A stretch of DNA of 64,000 nucleotides, taken from contig MKSU01000002.1 in NCBI GenBank assembly GCA_001897375.1, forward strand, positions 279,040-343,039, written 5' to 3'. Under the pieces are notes generated by a model. The model did no database searches. It was given only the letters and a program-made list of their open reading frames with translations, and had not been told where the DNA came from. This stretch comes from Sphingomonas sp. 67-36 (GTDB lineage Bacteria; Pseudomonadota; Alphaproteobacteria; Sphingomonadales; Sphingomonadaceae). The first letter of the stretch is position 1. Each line of letters begins with the position of its first letter. Positions 36,013 to 47,758 of the stretch are shown here, in pieces. The position numbers and the translations under genes were made by a program.

Positions 36013-37065
36013 TCAGAAGCGCCACCCGTTCTCCTCCTTCGGGCTGGCGGCGCACATGCCGCGCAGCGCCTGCCATTGCGCGGCGTCGAGCGTGGGTTGG
36101 TAGTGCGCCCCGGGATCGAGCGAGCGGGTGAAGCGCCGCGCGCGATCCGCCGACACCGGATGGCTGGCGAGATAGGCGAACATGCGCTCCGCCTTCGCAT
36201 CCTTGCCGCCCAGCCGGGTGAAGAAAGCGGCGGTGGGGGCGGGCGAGATCCGCGCGTCGCGGAGCAGCCCGATCGCCTGATCGTCCGCGCGGGCCTCCGC
36301 CTTGCGCGAATAGGCGGAGGCGAGCAGCGTGTTGGTATAGCCGCCGACATTGCCCTCCATCCCGCCGAGCAGCACCGATAGGCCGAACTGGCGGACGAGC
36401 GATTCCATCACGTCGCGATGGCGGACATGGCCGATCTCATGCCCGATCACGCCGGCCACCTCGTCCGGCGAGCGCGCCGCCTGCACCAGCCCGTCGAACA
36501 GCACGATCCGCCCGCCCGGCAGCGTGACGGCGTTGACGATCGGCACGCGCACCACGCTCACCTCGATCGTCGGATCGTCGGGATCGACCCGCTGGACCAG
36601 CGCGGCGAGCGCCGCGTCGCCGGCCGGGGTGGCGCAGCCGCGCTTGCCGAAATCGCCGACCATCAGTTCGCCCAGCCGCTGCTCGATCGAACGCGGGATG
36701 GCGCGGGCGACCAGCGGCGGGCTGTTGAGGAACAGGGCGAGTGCGATCCCCGCCAGCACTGCGAACGCCGCCGCCGCCGGCCACAGCCCGATACGATCGA
36801 TGACGCCGCCATAGCGCCGCGCCGCCGGCAGCGCGGCGGCGAGGTCCGCCGGCACGCCGCCCGGCAGGATCAGCCGCCAGCCAGGCAGGTCGCGCCGCCC
36901 GAGGATCGCGTCCCCGGCGACATCCTCGCGCCGCACCAGCGTGGCGAGCGGCACCGATGCCGTGCCGCCGTCGGCGCGGGCGATGCGCAAGGCATCCCCC
37001 TCCAGCCGGATCGATACCGCGTGGCGCAGCGCCGTCTCGCCGTCGTAGAGCCACGCGTCGGCCAT
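36013..37065 (-). CDS. M48 family zinc metallopeptidase
   Basis: The 350-residue protein has an N-terminal beta domain (about 1-90), one transmembrane helix (LWPAAAAFAVLAGIALALFL near 93-112) and a peptidase domain with HEIGH at 209-213. The third zinc ligand glutamate is in YSRKAEARADDQAIGL near 246. The plan is that of membrane-tethered M48 peptidases related to Oma1/BepA. It begins 1 base after the stop of the YjgN gene, so they are cotranscribed, as is often seen. Confidence 0.9.
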   Translation of the reverse strand: MADAWLYDGETALRHAVSIRLEGDALRIARADGGTASVPLATLVRREDVAGDAILGRRDLPGWRLILPGGVPADLAAALPAARRYGGVIDRIGLWPAAAAFAVLAGIALALFLNSPPLVARAIPRSIEQRLGELMVGDFGKRGCATPAGDAALAALVQRVDPDDPTIEVSVVRVPIVNAVTLPGGRIVLFDGLVQAARSPDEVAGVIGHEIGHVRHRDVMESLVRQFGLSVLLGGMEGNVGGYTNTLLASAYSRKAEARADDQAIGLLRDARISPAPTAAFFTRLGGKDAKAERMFAYLASHPVSADRARRFTRSLDPGAHYQPTLDAAQWQALRGMCAASPKEENGWRF

Positions 37066-37066
37066 G

Positions 37067-38170
37067 TCAGAAGGCGCCGACGTCCAGCGCGTCGAGCAGC
37101 CCTTCGCCCTGGCCCGGCGTGCGCGTCATCGAGCGTGTCATATCGTCGAGGTGGACGCTGCCATAAGCCTCCATGTGACGGACGAAGAAGGCCCAGTTGC
37201 GATAGGGCAGGAAGATCGAGCCGATCCCGATCGTCACCACCACCAGCGCGAAATTGCCGAGATAGAGCTTAACCCAGTCCATCGTCCGTGCGTTGAACGC
37301 GAACCACAGCTCGCCCAGCCGCATCGAGCCGACCGCCTCGCGGAAATAGGCGGAATAATAGACCATCGCGATGATCCCGAGCACGCCGAAGAAGACGAGG
37401 TAGAAGGCGATTCCCAGCAGCGCGAAGGTGATGATGATGCCCGGCGATGGCGGGGTGTTCGGGCTGATGCCGGCGAGCGCCCCGGTGCCCACCGCCGCCC
37501 CGGCGACGACGCCGACCAGCACGAGGAGGATGATCGGCGTGATGTAGAACAGCATGAAGCGCGGGAAGATCGGCCCCCAACTCGCCTCAGCGCTGAACCG
37601 CATCGGGCCGAAGCTCATCGCGTTCCAGCGGCGATTCCACAAGCTCGTCATCGACCAGGGAATCATCAGCCCCAGTGCAAGCGTGCCGACGATCGACCGC
37701 CAGAAATAATCCAGGCCGTAGGCGAAGCCCTGATCGTTCGATCCGCCCCGGATGCCATGCCAGAAGGTGCGGCTGAGGCGGTAGCGCAGCGCGCGGAAGA
37801 TCGCGACGCCGAACAGGTAGAGCAGCGCGATGTAGAGGCAGAACACGATCAGCCCCGCCATACCGGCATGGCCGCGCAGCAGCACGCCCTGCACGATCAG
37901 GTTGATCGCCCCGAACGGCACGAAGAACAGCGCGATCGCGATGAGATAGCCGATGAACAGCTCCAGCCCGGTGCCGGTCCATTCCAGCCGGTCGTCGATG
38001 AAGCGCGTGTTGCTCCACAGATAGCGCCTGACGCGCGCCTTGCCCCAGAAATGATAGATGCCGAGCGTCACGATCGTCAGCAGCAGGTTGGTGAAGGCGA
38101 TCGGCGCGAATTCGCGCCAGTCGCCGGTGAAGACGAACGCGCTGTCGCCCTCCGCCTGATCGTCGGTCAT
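37067..38170 (-). CDS. YjgN family (DUF898) membrane protein
   Basis: The 367-residue protein has about eight hydrophobic helices. It carries the repeated family motif TLGIYHFWGKARVRRYLWSN near residue 37 and its echo GSIFLPYRNWAFFVRHMEA near 315, typical of DUF898. Function is unknown. It is upstream of the M48 peptidase with no gap, a frequent pairing that suggests joint action in membrane protein quality control or related tasks; that is inference. It has a short, charged N-terminus and no signal peptide. Confidence 0.88.
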   Translation of the reverse strand: MTDDQAEGDSAFVFTGDWREFAPIAFTNLLLTIVTLGIYHFWGKARVRRYLWSNTRFIDDRLEWTGTGLELFIGYLIAIALFFVPFGAINLIVQGVLLRGHAGMAGLIVFCLYIALLYLFGVAIFRALRYRLSRTFWHGIRGGSNDQGFAYGLDYFWRSIVGTLALGLMIPWSMTSLWNRRWNAMSFGPMRFSAEASWGPIFPRFMLFYITPIILLVLVGVVAGAAVGTGALAGISPNTPPSPGIIITFALLGIAFYLVFFGVLGIIAMVYYSAYFREAVGSMRLGELWFAFNARTMDWVKLYLGNFALVVVTIGIGSIFLPYRNWAFFVRHMEAYGSVHLDDMTRSMTRTPGQGEGLLDALDVGAF

Positions 38171-38221
38171 GCACTTCCCCCCGGTTGCCCCGCATCAGTG
38201 GAGCGAAGTGCGCGGCGCGCG

Positions 38222-39625
38222 TCAACGGGGTTTCGCGGCCAGCATCTCCACCATCTTCGCCGCGAGCAGCGGAAGCGTGTCGTCGCGCGCGCCCATCACC
38301 ACGATGCGGTCGCCCGCGCGCGCCGCCGCGACGAGATGCGCCGCCGCCGCCTCGCGATCGGGGATGTGTCGTGCGTCGCCACCAGCCTGCGCGATGTCGC
38401 GGACGATATCGGCGCTCGTCACCTCGCGGCTGACGGTGCCGCCCTGATAGACCGGATCGGGCAGGACGAGTTGGTCGCCGGGCGCGAGCCTGTCCGCGAA
38501 CATCGCCACCAGCTCGCGCCGCATCACCTTGAGCGGGCCGTAGCCGTGCGGCTGGAACAGCACCAGCACGCGCCCCGGAAAGGCGTGGAGCGTATCGAGC
38601 GTGGCGGCGATCTTGTCCGGGTTGTGCCCGAAATCGTCGATCACCGCGACGCCGGCCGCCTTGCCGACCAGATCGAAGCGCCGCCTGAGACCGGTGAAAC
38701 GCTGGACCCCTGCTATCGCCTGCTCCAGCGACAGCCCCGCCGCCAGCGCCGCGCCGATCGCGGCGAGCGCGTTGGCGACATTGTGCCGCCCCGGCACCGA
38801 CAGCCGCACCCGATGGCCGCGCAGCGTGAAGGCGACGGCGAACGGCTCCTCCGCGATATCCCCGGCGCGCAGATCGGCGTCGCGATCGATCGCGAAGCTG
38901 GTCACGCGATCGCGCGGCAGGGCGAGCGCCAGCGTGGCGGCGTCGGCATTGTCTAGGTTGACGATCGCCTGCGCCGCCTTGCCGACGAACTCGCCGAACA
39001 GCCGGTTCAGCTCCTCCAGCGACTTGTGGTCGAGGCTGACATTGTTGAGCACCGCGATGCGCGGGGCGTAGAGCGCGATCGAGCCGTCACTTTCGTCCAC
39101 CTCGCTGACATAGGCGTCGCCCGCGCCGACCAGGGCGCTGGCGAAGGGACGCTCCGGGCCGGCGAAATCCTTCATCACCGCGCCGTTCATCACGGTCGGA
39201 TCGCGGCCGGCGGCGTGGAGGATCGTGGCGATCATGCCGGTGACGGTCGACTTGCCCGAGGTGCCCGCCACGCCGATCGGCAGCCGGCTCGCGTTGAACA
39301 GCCGCGCGTTCAGCTCCGCGCGGGTGAGGCGCGGGCAGCCGAGCCGCTCCGCCGCGATGATATCGGCGACGGTCGCCTCCACTGCCGCCGAGGCGACGAC
39401 GGTCTGCTCCGGCGACGTGATGCCCGAGCCGTCCTGCGGATGGAGCGCGATGCCCATCGCCCGCAGCGCGTCGAACTTGGCGGGCACGCGGCCCTGATCG
39501 AGCGAGCGGTCTGAGCCGGCGACGATCGCGCCGCGCCCGGCGAGGATCATCGCCAGCGGCATCATCCCCGATCCGCCGATCCCGACGAGGAAGTAGCGTT
39601 GCCCTGCGAGGTTGCCGTCGTGCAT
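38222..39625 (-). CDS. mpl: Mpl/MurC-type Mur ligase (murein peptide recycling)
   Basis: The 467-residue protein has the Mur ligase N-terminal Rossmann fold ([17 protein letters not shown]), the ATP loop [15 protein letters not shown] near 115, [15 protein letters not shown] near 190 and a C-terminal domain with [16 protein letters not shown]. This pattern is MurC/Mpl. Mpl joins recycled L-Ala-gamma-D-Glu-meso-DAP to UDP-MurNAc. I prefer Mpl because an LD-carboxypeptidase, which makes the tripeptide, is divergent from it, and because no other division-cluster gene is near. Confidence 0.82.
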   Translation of the reverse strand: MHDGNLAGQRYFLVGIGGSGMMPLAMILAGRGAIVAGSDRSLDQGRVPAKFDALRAMGIALHPQDGSGITSPEQTVVASAAVEATVADIIAAERLGCPRLTRAELNARLFNASRLPIGVAGTSGKSTVTGMIATILHAAGRDPTVMNGAVMKDFAGPERPFASALVGAGDAYVSEVDESDGSIALYAPRIAVLNNVSLDHKSLEELNRLFGEFVGKAAQAIVNLDNADAATLALALPRDRVTSFAIDRDADLRAGDIAEEPFAVAFTLRGHRVRLSVPGRHNVANALAAIGAALAAGLSLEQAIAGVQRFTGLRRRFDLVGKAAGVAVIDDFGHNPDKIAATLDTLHAFPGRVLVLFQPHGYGPLKVMRRELVAMFADRLAPGDQLVLPDPVYQGGTVSREVTSADIVRDIAQAGGDARHIPDREAAAAHLVAAARAGDRIVVMGARDDTLPLLAAKMVEMLAAKPR

Positions 39626-39681
39626 CGTGCGGCGCTATCGCGGTTTGGGAAATGGCTCAACCGGGAGCGAGGGAAACAAGG

Positions 39682-40497
39682 GTGCGCATCGGGATCGTCT
39701 CGCCGGCCAAAACGCTCGATCCGCTTGCCGCCGAGCGCACCGCGGCCTTCGCGGCGATCGCCTATCCGGCGGTGGACCTGATCTTCCACCCGCAATGTTT
39801 CGAAAGCGACGGCGGCCATTTCGCCGGCCCGGACGAGCGGCGCGCGGCCGCGTTTCTTGAGTTCGCCAACGACGCCGCGTTCGACGCGATCTGGTTCGGG
39901 CGCGGCGGCTATGGCTCTAACCGCATCCTGGCACAGGCGATGCCGCAGCTATCGGCTGCCGCGAAGGGCAAGGCCTATGTCGGCTATTCCGACATGGGCT
40001 TCCTGCTCGCCGCGCTCTACGCCCGTCGGATCGGGCGACCGGCGCACGGGCCGATGCCGATCGACGTGCTGCGCGAAGGCGGCGACCGCACGATCGCCCG
40101 CACGCTCGGCTGGCTGACCGGGGACCGGCAGGGGTTGGAGCCTGGGCTGGGCGGCGGGCCCTCGGCGGCGTTCAATCTCGCGATCCTCAACAGCCTGATC
40201 GGCACGCCATGGCTGCCCGATCTGGCGGACCATGTGCTGCTGATCGAGGAAGTCTCCGAGCCGCTCTACAATGTCGACCGGATGCTGTTCACCATGGCCA
40301 ACGCCACGCAGCTGCGCGGCATCGCCGGCGTGCGGCTGGGCGCGGTGAGCGACATGCAGGAAAACGACCCGCCGTGGAACGAGCCGCTCGACACGATGAT
40401 CCGCCGCTGGTGCCGCGACATGGGCGTGCCCTTCCTCGGCCGCGCGGAGATCGGGCATATGCAGGGGAATTGCGTGGTGCCGTTCGGGGTGGGGTGA
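39682..40497 (+). CDS. ldcA: LD-carboxypeptidase (S66 family)
   Basis: LdcA removes the terminal D-Ala from murein tetrapeptides to give tripeptides. The 271-residue protein has RIGIVSPAKTLD at the start, FGRGGYGSNRIL near 73, YVGYSDMGFLLAALYA near 98 with the catalytic serine, and the Glu/His residues in VLLIEEVSEPLY and GRAEIGHMQGN. GTG 39682 is chosen over ATG 39652 because GAGGG lies 8 bases upstream and the protein then begins at its first beta strand. It is divergent from the Mpl-like gene with 56 bases between. Confidence 0.88.
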   Translation: MRIGIVSPAKTLDPLAAERTAAFAAIAYPAVDLIFHPQCFESDGGHFAGPDERRAAAFLEFANDAAFDAIWFGRGGYGSNRILAQAMPQLSAAAKGKAYVGYSDMGFLLAALYARRIGRPAHGPMPIDVLREGGDRTIARTLGWLTGDRQGLEPGLGGGPSAAFNLAILNSLIGTPWLPDLADHVLLIEEVSEPLYNVDRMLFTMANATQLRGIAGVRLGAVSDMQENDPPWNEPLDTMIRRWCRDMGVPFLGRAEIGHMQGNCVVPFGVG

Positions 40498-40498
40498 G

Positions 40499-40892
40499 GT
40501 GAGACAAACCAGCGGCGCGATTCTCGTTCGGGAAGGGCGCGTTTTGCTTGGGCTTCGTTCACCGGCGAAGAAGACCTATGCGAATTGCTGGGATGTGCCG
40601 GGCGGTCATCGGAAGGAGGACGAAACAGCGCTCGCGACATTGGTGCGGGAGTTGCGCGAGGAATTGGGCGTCACGCCGATCGATGCGAATCCGCTGGTGG
40701 ATGTCATCGATGGCTGCATCGTCCATCATCTCTTTCTGGTGACGCGATGGTCAGGCGGCGAACCGCGGGTGCTGGGGGAAGAGCATGTGCGCCTGACATG
40801 GTTCAGCTATCGTGAGGCGATTGCGCTGCCGAACCTCGCATTGGGCATTTACCGCGACATATTCGCGCAACTCGCCGCATATTGCATGGAAA

Positions 40893-40918
<26 letters not shown>
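40499..40918 (+). CDS. NUDIX hydrolase
   Basis: The 139-residue protein holds a complete Nudix box, GHRKEDETALATLVRELREE followed by LG, within residues about 36-58, binding Mg2+ to hydrolyse nucleoside diphosphate-linked substrates. The substrate is unknown. The start is GTG 40499, one base past the LD-carboxypeptidase stop, so the two are cotranscribed. Base composition is slightly less GC-rich than the neighbours. The 3' end overlaps the convergent mutS gene by 26 bases. Confidence 0.88.
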
Positions 40919-43487
<2,569 letters not shown>

Positions 43488-43540
43488 TTGCGCGGCGATA
43501 CCTGCCCGCGCGGCGATGGGAAACAGGGGAGTTGAAGGCA

Positions 43541-44092
43541 ATGGAGCATCAACGCTGTCGCTGGGCGCAGGGCAATGCGCTGATGCGCGCCTATCACGAC
43601 GAGGAGTGGGGCGTGCCGCAGCATGATCCGCGCATGTTGTGGGAGATGCTGATGCTGGAGGGCTTCCAGGCGGGGCTGTCGTGGCAGACGATCCTCAACA
43701 AGCGCGCGGGGTTCCGCGCCGCCTTCGCCGGGTTCGATCCGGCGGCGGTAGCGGCGTTCGGCGAGGCGGACGTGGCGCGGCTGATGGCCGATCCAGGCAT
43801 CGTCCGCGCCCGCGCGAAGATCGAGGCGACGATCCGCGGGGCGCGCATCTATCGGGAGATGGGGGCGGGCGCCTTCCACGATTTCTGCTGGGGCTTCACC
43901 GGCGGGAAGCCGATCGCGGGCGACGGCGTGAGCGTGCCGGCCAGCACGCCGCTGTCGGAGCGGATATCGAAGGAGATGAAGGCGCTCGGCTTCAAGTTCG
44001 TCGGGCTGACGATCGTCTATGCCTGGATGCAGGCGGTCGGCATCGTCGACGACCATGCGCGCGATTGCTTCCGGCGGCAGGCGGCGGCCTAG
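43541..44092 (+). CDS. tag: DNA-3-methyladenine glycosylase I
   Basis: Tag excises 3-methyladenine from alkylated DNA. The 183-residue protein begins EHQRCRWAQGN with the zinc-binding Cys region and has YHDEEWGVPQHDPR near 23 with the key glutamate, LEGFQAGLSWQTIL near 48 and KFVGLTIVYAWMQAVGIVDDH near the end with the second His ligand region. The ATG at 43541 is preferred over TTG 43532. It is divergent from mutS and overlaps the dipeptidase gene by 4 bases at the 3' end. Confidence 0.94.
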   Translation: MEHQRCRWAQGNALMRAYHDEEWGVPQHDPRMLWEMLMLEGFQAGLSWQTILNKRAGFRAAFAGFDPAAVAAFGEADVARLMADPGIVRARAKIEATIRGARIYREMGAGAFHDFCWGFTGGKPIAGDGVSVPASTPLSERISKEMKALGFKFVGLTIVYAWMQAVGIVDDHARDCFRRQAAA

Positions 44093-45324
44093 TTCATCGC
44101 CTTCGCGACCTGCTCGGCGCGTTCCATCACGCGCAGCACGTTGCCGCCCGCCAGCCCCGCGACCTCCGCGTCGGACCAGCCGCGCCGCATCATCTCCGCG
44201 AGCAGCGCGGGATAGGTCGAGACGTCCTCCAGCCCCACCGGCAGCGGATGGCCGACCCCGTCGAAGTCCGATCCGATGCCGACATGATCCTTGCCTGCGA
44301 TTCTGGCGACATGCTCGATATGGTCCGCGACCTCGCCCAGCGTGACGCGCGGCTCGGGATGTTCCCTAAGCCAGGCGCCATAAGCGGCGGCGGCCTTGTC
44401 GGGCTGGCCGATGTAGAGGCCGCGATAGGGGGGTGAATTGAGCCGCGTCTTCTCCGCCGCCGCGTCGGCTGCCCAGCGCCGATTCTTGTCCGAGACATAG
44501 CCGGGCGCGAAATCGACCATCACCACCCCGCCGTTGGCCGCGACCAGCCGCAGCACGTCGTCGGACACGTTGCGCGGATGATCGTTGATCGCCCGCGCCC
44601 CGGAATGGGAGAAGATCACCGGCGCCTTCGACACGGCGAGCGCGTCGCGCATCGTCGCCTCGCTGACGTGCGAGAGATCGACCAGCATCCCGAGCCGGTT
44701 CAGTTCGCGCACCACCTGCCGCCCGAAATCGGTGAGGCCATCGTGCTTCGGATCGTCGGTCGCCGAATCCGCCCAGTCGATCGTGCGCGCGTGGGTGAGC
44801 GTGAGATAGCCGGCCCCCAGCGCGGCATAGCTGCGCAGCACGGAGAGGTTGCCGTCGATCTGTCCGCCGCCCTCCACGCCGATCATCGAGGCGATCTTGC
44901 CGGCGGCATGGGCGCGGCGCACGTCGGCGGCGGTGCGCGCGAGCGCGAACGTCTCTGGATAGCGCGCGACGATCGACTTCACGAGGTCGATCTGCTCCAG
45001 CGTCTGTTCCACCTGCACCTTGCCGGGCAGGTCGGCGGAGACATAGACCGACCAGAACTGGCCGCCGATCATCCCCTTGCGCAGCCGGGTGATGTCGGTG
45101 TCGTAAGGCTCGCCGGTGACGTGCGAAAGGTCGCGCAGGTCCATCGTCCAGCGTTTGTCGCCCTCGCGCTCGGCCAGCGCCTCGGGCCAGTCGTTATGCC
45201 CGTCGATCAGCGGGGTGGCGCGCAGCACGCGGGCGACGCGTGCGGTATAGTCCTGCGCCCATGAAGGGAACGCCGACAGGCACAAGGCGGCCGCCAGCGC
45301 GCCGCGCGCGATCATTCCCCTCAT
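44089..45324 (-). CDS. Secreted membrane-dipeptidase-type zinc peptidase (M19)
   Basis: The 411-residue protein has a signal peptide (MRGMIARGALAAALCLSAFPSWA) and the M19 motifs LIDGHNDWPEAL near residue 40 (zinc ligands), GVEGGGQIDGNL near 148, LVDLSHVSEATMRDAL near 215 and IFSHSGARAI near 238. The closing HVGIGSDFDGVG is near 343. It cleaves dipeptides, including ones with D-residues, in the periplasm. It lies 16 bases after the acyl-CoA ligase stop on the same strand; a POT peptide transporter is 2.5 kb upstream. Confidence 0.92.
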   Translation of the reverse strand: MRGMIARGALAAALCLSAFPSWAQDYTARVARVLRATPLIDGHNDWPEALAEREGDKRWTMDLRDLSHVTGEPYDTDITRLRKGMIGGQFWSVYVSADLPGKVQVEQTLEQIDLVKSIVARYPETFALARTAADVRRAHAAGKIASMIGVEGGGQIDGNLSVLRSYAALGAGYLTLTHARTIDWADSATDDPKHDGLTDFGRQVVRELNRLGMLVDLSHVSEATMRDALAVSKAPVIFSHSGARAINDHPRNVSDDVLRLVAANGGVVMVDFAPGYVSDKNRRWAADAAAEKTRLNSPPYRGLYIGQPDKAAAAYGAWLREHPEPRVTLGEVADHIEHVARIAGKDHVGIGSDFDGVGHPLPVGLEDVSTYPALLAEMMRRGWSDAEVAGLAGGNVLRVMERAEQVAKAMN

Positions 45325-45340
45325 CAAGCTTCCCCCTTGT

Positions 45341-46975
45341 TCAGCGCGCCGCCTCGAACGGCAGCTTGTAGCCTTCCATCCGCTGGCGGATCAGCTTCTT
45401 GTCGATCTTGCCGGTCGCGCCGAGCGGGATTTCGGGGACGAACAGCACGTCGTCCGGCATCCACCAGCGCGCGATCTTGCCGTCGAGGAAGGCGGTGAGG
45501 TCGTCGCGGCACGCGCTCGCGCCCGGCTTGAGCTGGCACAGCAGGATCGGCCGCTCGTCCCATTTCGGGTGCGCGACGCCGATCACCGCCGCCAGCGCCA
45601 CCGCCGGATGGCCGGTGGCGATATTCTCGATCTCGATCGAGCTGATCCACTCGCCGCCGGATTTCACCACGTCCTTGGCGCGGTCGGTGATCTGCATATA
45701 GCCCTTGTCGTCGATCGTGGAGACGTCGCCGGTGTCGAAGAAGCCCTCCTCGTCGAGCACGTTGCCGCCGTCGCCGCCGAAATAGCCCGCGACGATCGTC
45801 GGCCCCTTGATCTTGAGCCGGCCGGGCGTCCTGCCGTCGTGCGGCAGGCGATTGCCCTCGTCGTCGGTGAGCTTCAACTCCAGCCCGGCGAGGAGGCGGC
45901 CCTGCTTGATCGCATATTGGATTTGCTCGTCGGCCGGCAGCGCCGCGACCTCCGCCGAGGGAGTGGAGATGGTGGCGAGCGGCGAGGTCTCCGTCATGCC
46001 CCAGCCCTGGATCACGTCCACGCCGTAATCGTCGCGGAAGGTGCGCACCAGCGCCTCCGGCACGGCCGAGCCGCCGATCACCACGCGCTTCATCGCGCCC
46101 AGCCCGCGCCCGCTCTCCTTGAGATAGTGCAGCACGCCCTGCCAGATCGTCGGCACGGCGGAGGAGAAGGTGATGCCCTCCTGCTCGATCAGGTCGACCA
46201 GCGATTCGCCGTCCATTTTCTGCCCCGGCAGCACCAGCTTCGCGCCGACGGCGGGGGCGGAATAGACCATGCCCCAGGCATTGGCATGGTACATCGGCAC
46301 CACCATCAGCACCGAATCCCGCCCCGACAGCGCGAGCGCATCGGCCTGCAACGTCATCAGCGCGTGGATGTAATTCGAGCGATGCCCATAGAGCACGCCC
46401 TTCGGATTGCCGGTGGTGCCGGAGGTGTAGCACAGGCCGCAGGCGGTGTTCTCGTCGAACCCGCCCCAGGCATATTCCGCCGGCTCGCCCGCCGCCCAGT
46501 CGTCAAAGGCGGTGGCGGCGTAATCGGTCTTCGGCAGCGCGGCGGCGTCGCACAGGAAGATCACGCGCTCGATCGTCGGCACCTGCGGCAGCAGCTCGCC
46601 GATCAGTTCGGCGCAGGCCGGGTCTGCGAACAGGATGCGGTCGCCGGCGTGATTGGCGATATAGGCGATCTGCTCGAGGAACAGGCGCGGGTTGAGCGTG
46701 TGGAGCACCGCCCCCATCCCCGCCGCGCCATACCAGACGGCGAGGTGACGCGCCGAGTTCCACCCCATCGTCGCGACACGATCGCCGGGGCGGATGCCGG
46801 CGCGGGCCAGGCCGTTCGACACGCGCTTCGCCAGCGTGTGGATCTCGCCGTAATTGCTGCGGGTGACGATGCCGGCGGCGTCGCGCGAGACGACCTCACG
46901 CGCTCCATGCCATGCGGCGGCGTGATCGAGGAACTTGTCCACCGTAAGCGCGCCGTGCTGCATCAGACCTTGCAT
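45341..46975 (-). CDS. Medium/long-chain fatty acid-CoA ligase
   Basis: The 544-residue ANL-superfamily enzyme activates a carboxylic acid with ATP and CoA. It shows the P-loop YTSGTTGNPKGVLYGH near 190, GWGMTETSP near 330, the FFDTGDVSTIDDKGYMQITDR motif split near 412-430 and the catalytic C-terminal lysine in GATGKIDKKLIRQ near 527. ATG 46975 is chosen over TTG 46981 because AGAGG is 6 bases upstream. The chain length preferred cannot be told. The dipeptidase gene follows it. Confidence 0.92.
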   Translation of the reverse strand: MQGLMQHGALTVDKFLDHAAAWHGAREVVSRDAAGIVTRSNYGEIHTLAKRVSNGLARAGIRPGDRVATMGWNSARHLAVWYGAAGMGAVLHTLNPRLFLEQIAYIANHAGDRILFADPACAELIGELLPQVPTIERVIFLCDAAALPKTDYAATAFDDWAAGEPAEYAWGGFDENTACGLCYTSGTTGNPKGVLYGHRSNYIHALMTLQADALALSGRDSVLMVVPMYHANAWGMVYSAPAVGAKLVLPGQKMDGESLVDLIEQEGITFSSAVPTIWQGVLHYLKESGRGLGAMKRVVIGGSAVPEALVRTFRDDYGVDVIQGWGMTETSPLATISTPSAEVAALPADEQIQYAIKQGRLLAGLELKLTDDEGNRLPHDGRTPGRLKIKGPTIVAGYFGGDGGNVLDEEGFFDTGDVSTIDDKGYMQITDRAKDVVKSGGEWISSIEIENIATGHPAVALAAVIGVAHPKWDERPILLCQLKPGASACRDDLTAFLDGKIARWWMPDDVLFVPEIPLGATGKIDKKLIRQRMEGYKLPFEAAR

Positions 46976-47052
46976 CTTCAACCTCTCCCAATCTTCTTCC
47001 GACCTCCATATAAAAACTTAGGTTCCTATGGAAGTCCGTTGGCGCCCCGGCG

Positions 47053-47733
47053 TCAGCCCAGCCAATACCATATTCCGGCGCGCCAGCCCGACAGCGGTAT
47101 ATGCGCCCAGGTCGCGATCAGCCAGACCACCAGCCCGCCGGCCAGCGCGTGCATCCCGAACCCGCCGAGCCGCGCGCGCCCGGCGGCAATGGCGGCGAAC
47201 GGCCAGTAGCTCGTCCGCGCCTCCCAGCCGCGCCAGAAGTCGGGCTGGAGAGCCTCCTTCTTGCTGTCCTGCAATGCCGCACCGGCCAGCGCGAGCAGGA
47301 TGATGGCGAGCGCGACGACGATGTTCGACGGATCGGGATAGACCAGGATATGCGCCGCGCCCCACAGGGCGAAGGCCCACATCATCGGATGGCGCGTGAT
47401 CGCGAACACGCCGCGCGCCTCCGGCACCGTGTCGGTCCTCGCCTCGGGGAGGGCGGGATTGCGGATCAGCGACCCCATCAGCAGCACGCTCGCGACGAGC
47501 ATCACCGCGCTCGCCAGCGCCCATAGAGCGTCTCCCGCCGCCCACAGCAGCGGCGCGGGCGGCGCGGCGCGATAGGCGAGCGCCAGCCAGATCAAGGTGG
47601 CGAAGGCGACGAGGCTGTAGAGCGCGAGGAAGCCACGCTGGCCGATCCGCCCGACGATCGGCGCGCGCAGCGGATGGGAGAGGAGGAAGTGCGTTCCCAC
47701 GAAGGCGATCGCCGCCGCCACCACATTGCCCAT
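47053..47733 (-). CDS. NnrU family membrane protein
   Basis: The 226-residue protein has about six hydrophobic helices and the family motifs FVGTHFLLSHPLRAPIVGRI near residue 11 and VFAITRHPMMWAFALWGAAH near 109. NnrU proteins are linked to nitric-oxide/nitrite metabolism in denitrifiers, and they are related to isoprenylcysteine methyltransferase-like membrane folds. No denitrification gene is nearby, so the role here is open. It lies 25 bases after the POT transporter stop on the same strand. Confidence 0.88.
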   Translation of the reverse strand: MGNVVAAAIAFVGTHFLLSHPLRAPIVGRIGQRGFLALYSLVAFATLIWLALAYRAAPPAPLLWAAGDALWALASAVMLVASVLLMGSLIRNPALPEARTDTVPEARGVFAITRHPMMWAFALWGAAHILVYPDPSNIVVALAIILLALAGAALQDSKKEALQPDFWRGWEARTSYWPFAAIAAGRARLGGFGMHALAGGLVVWLIATWAHIPLSGWRAGIWYWLG

Positions 47734-47758
47734 CTTTTCTCTCCCCGAAGATCGCGCC

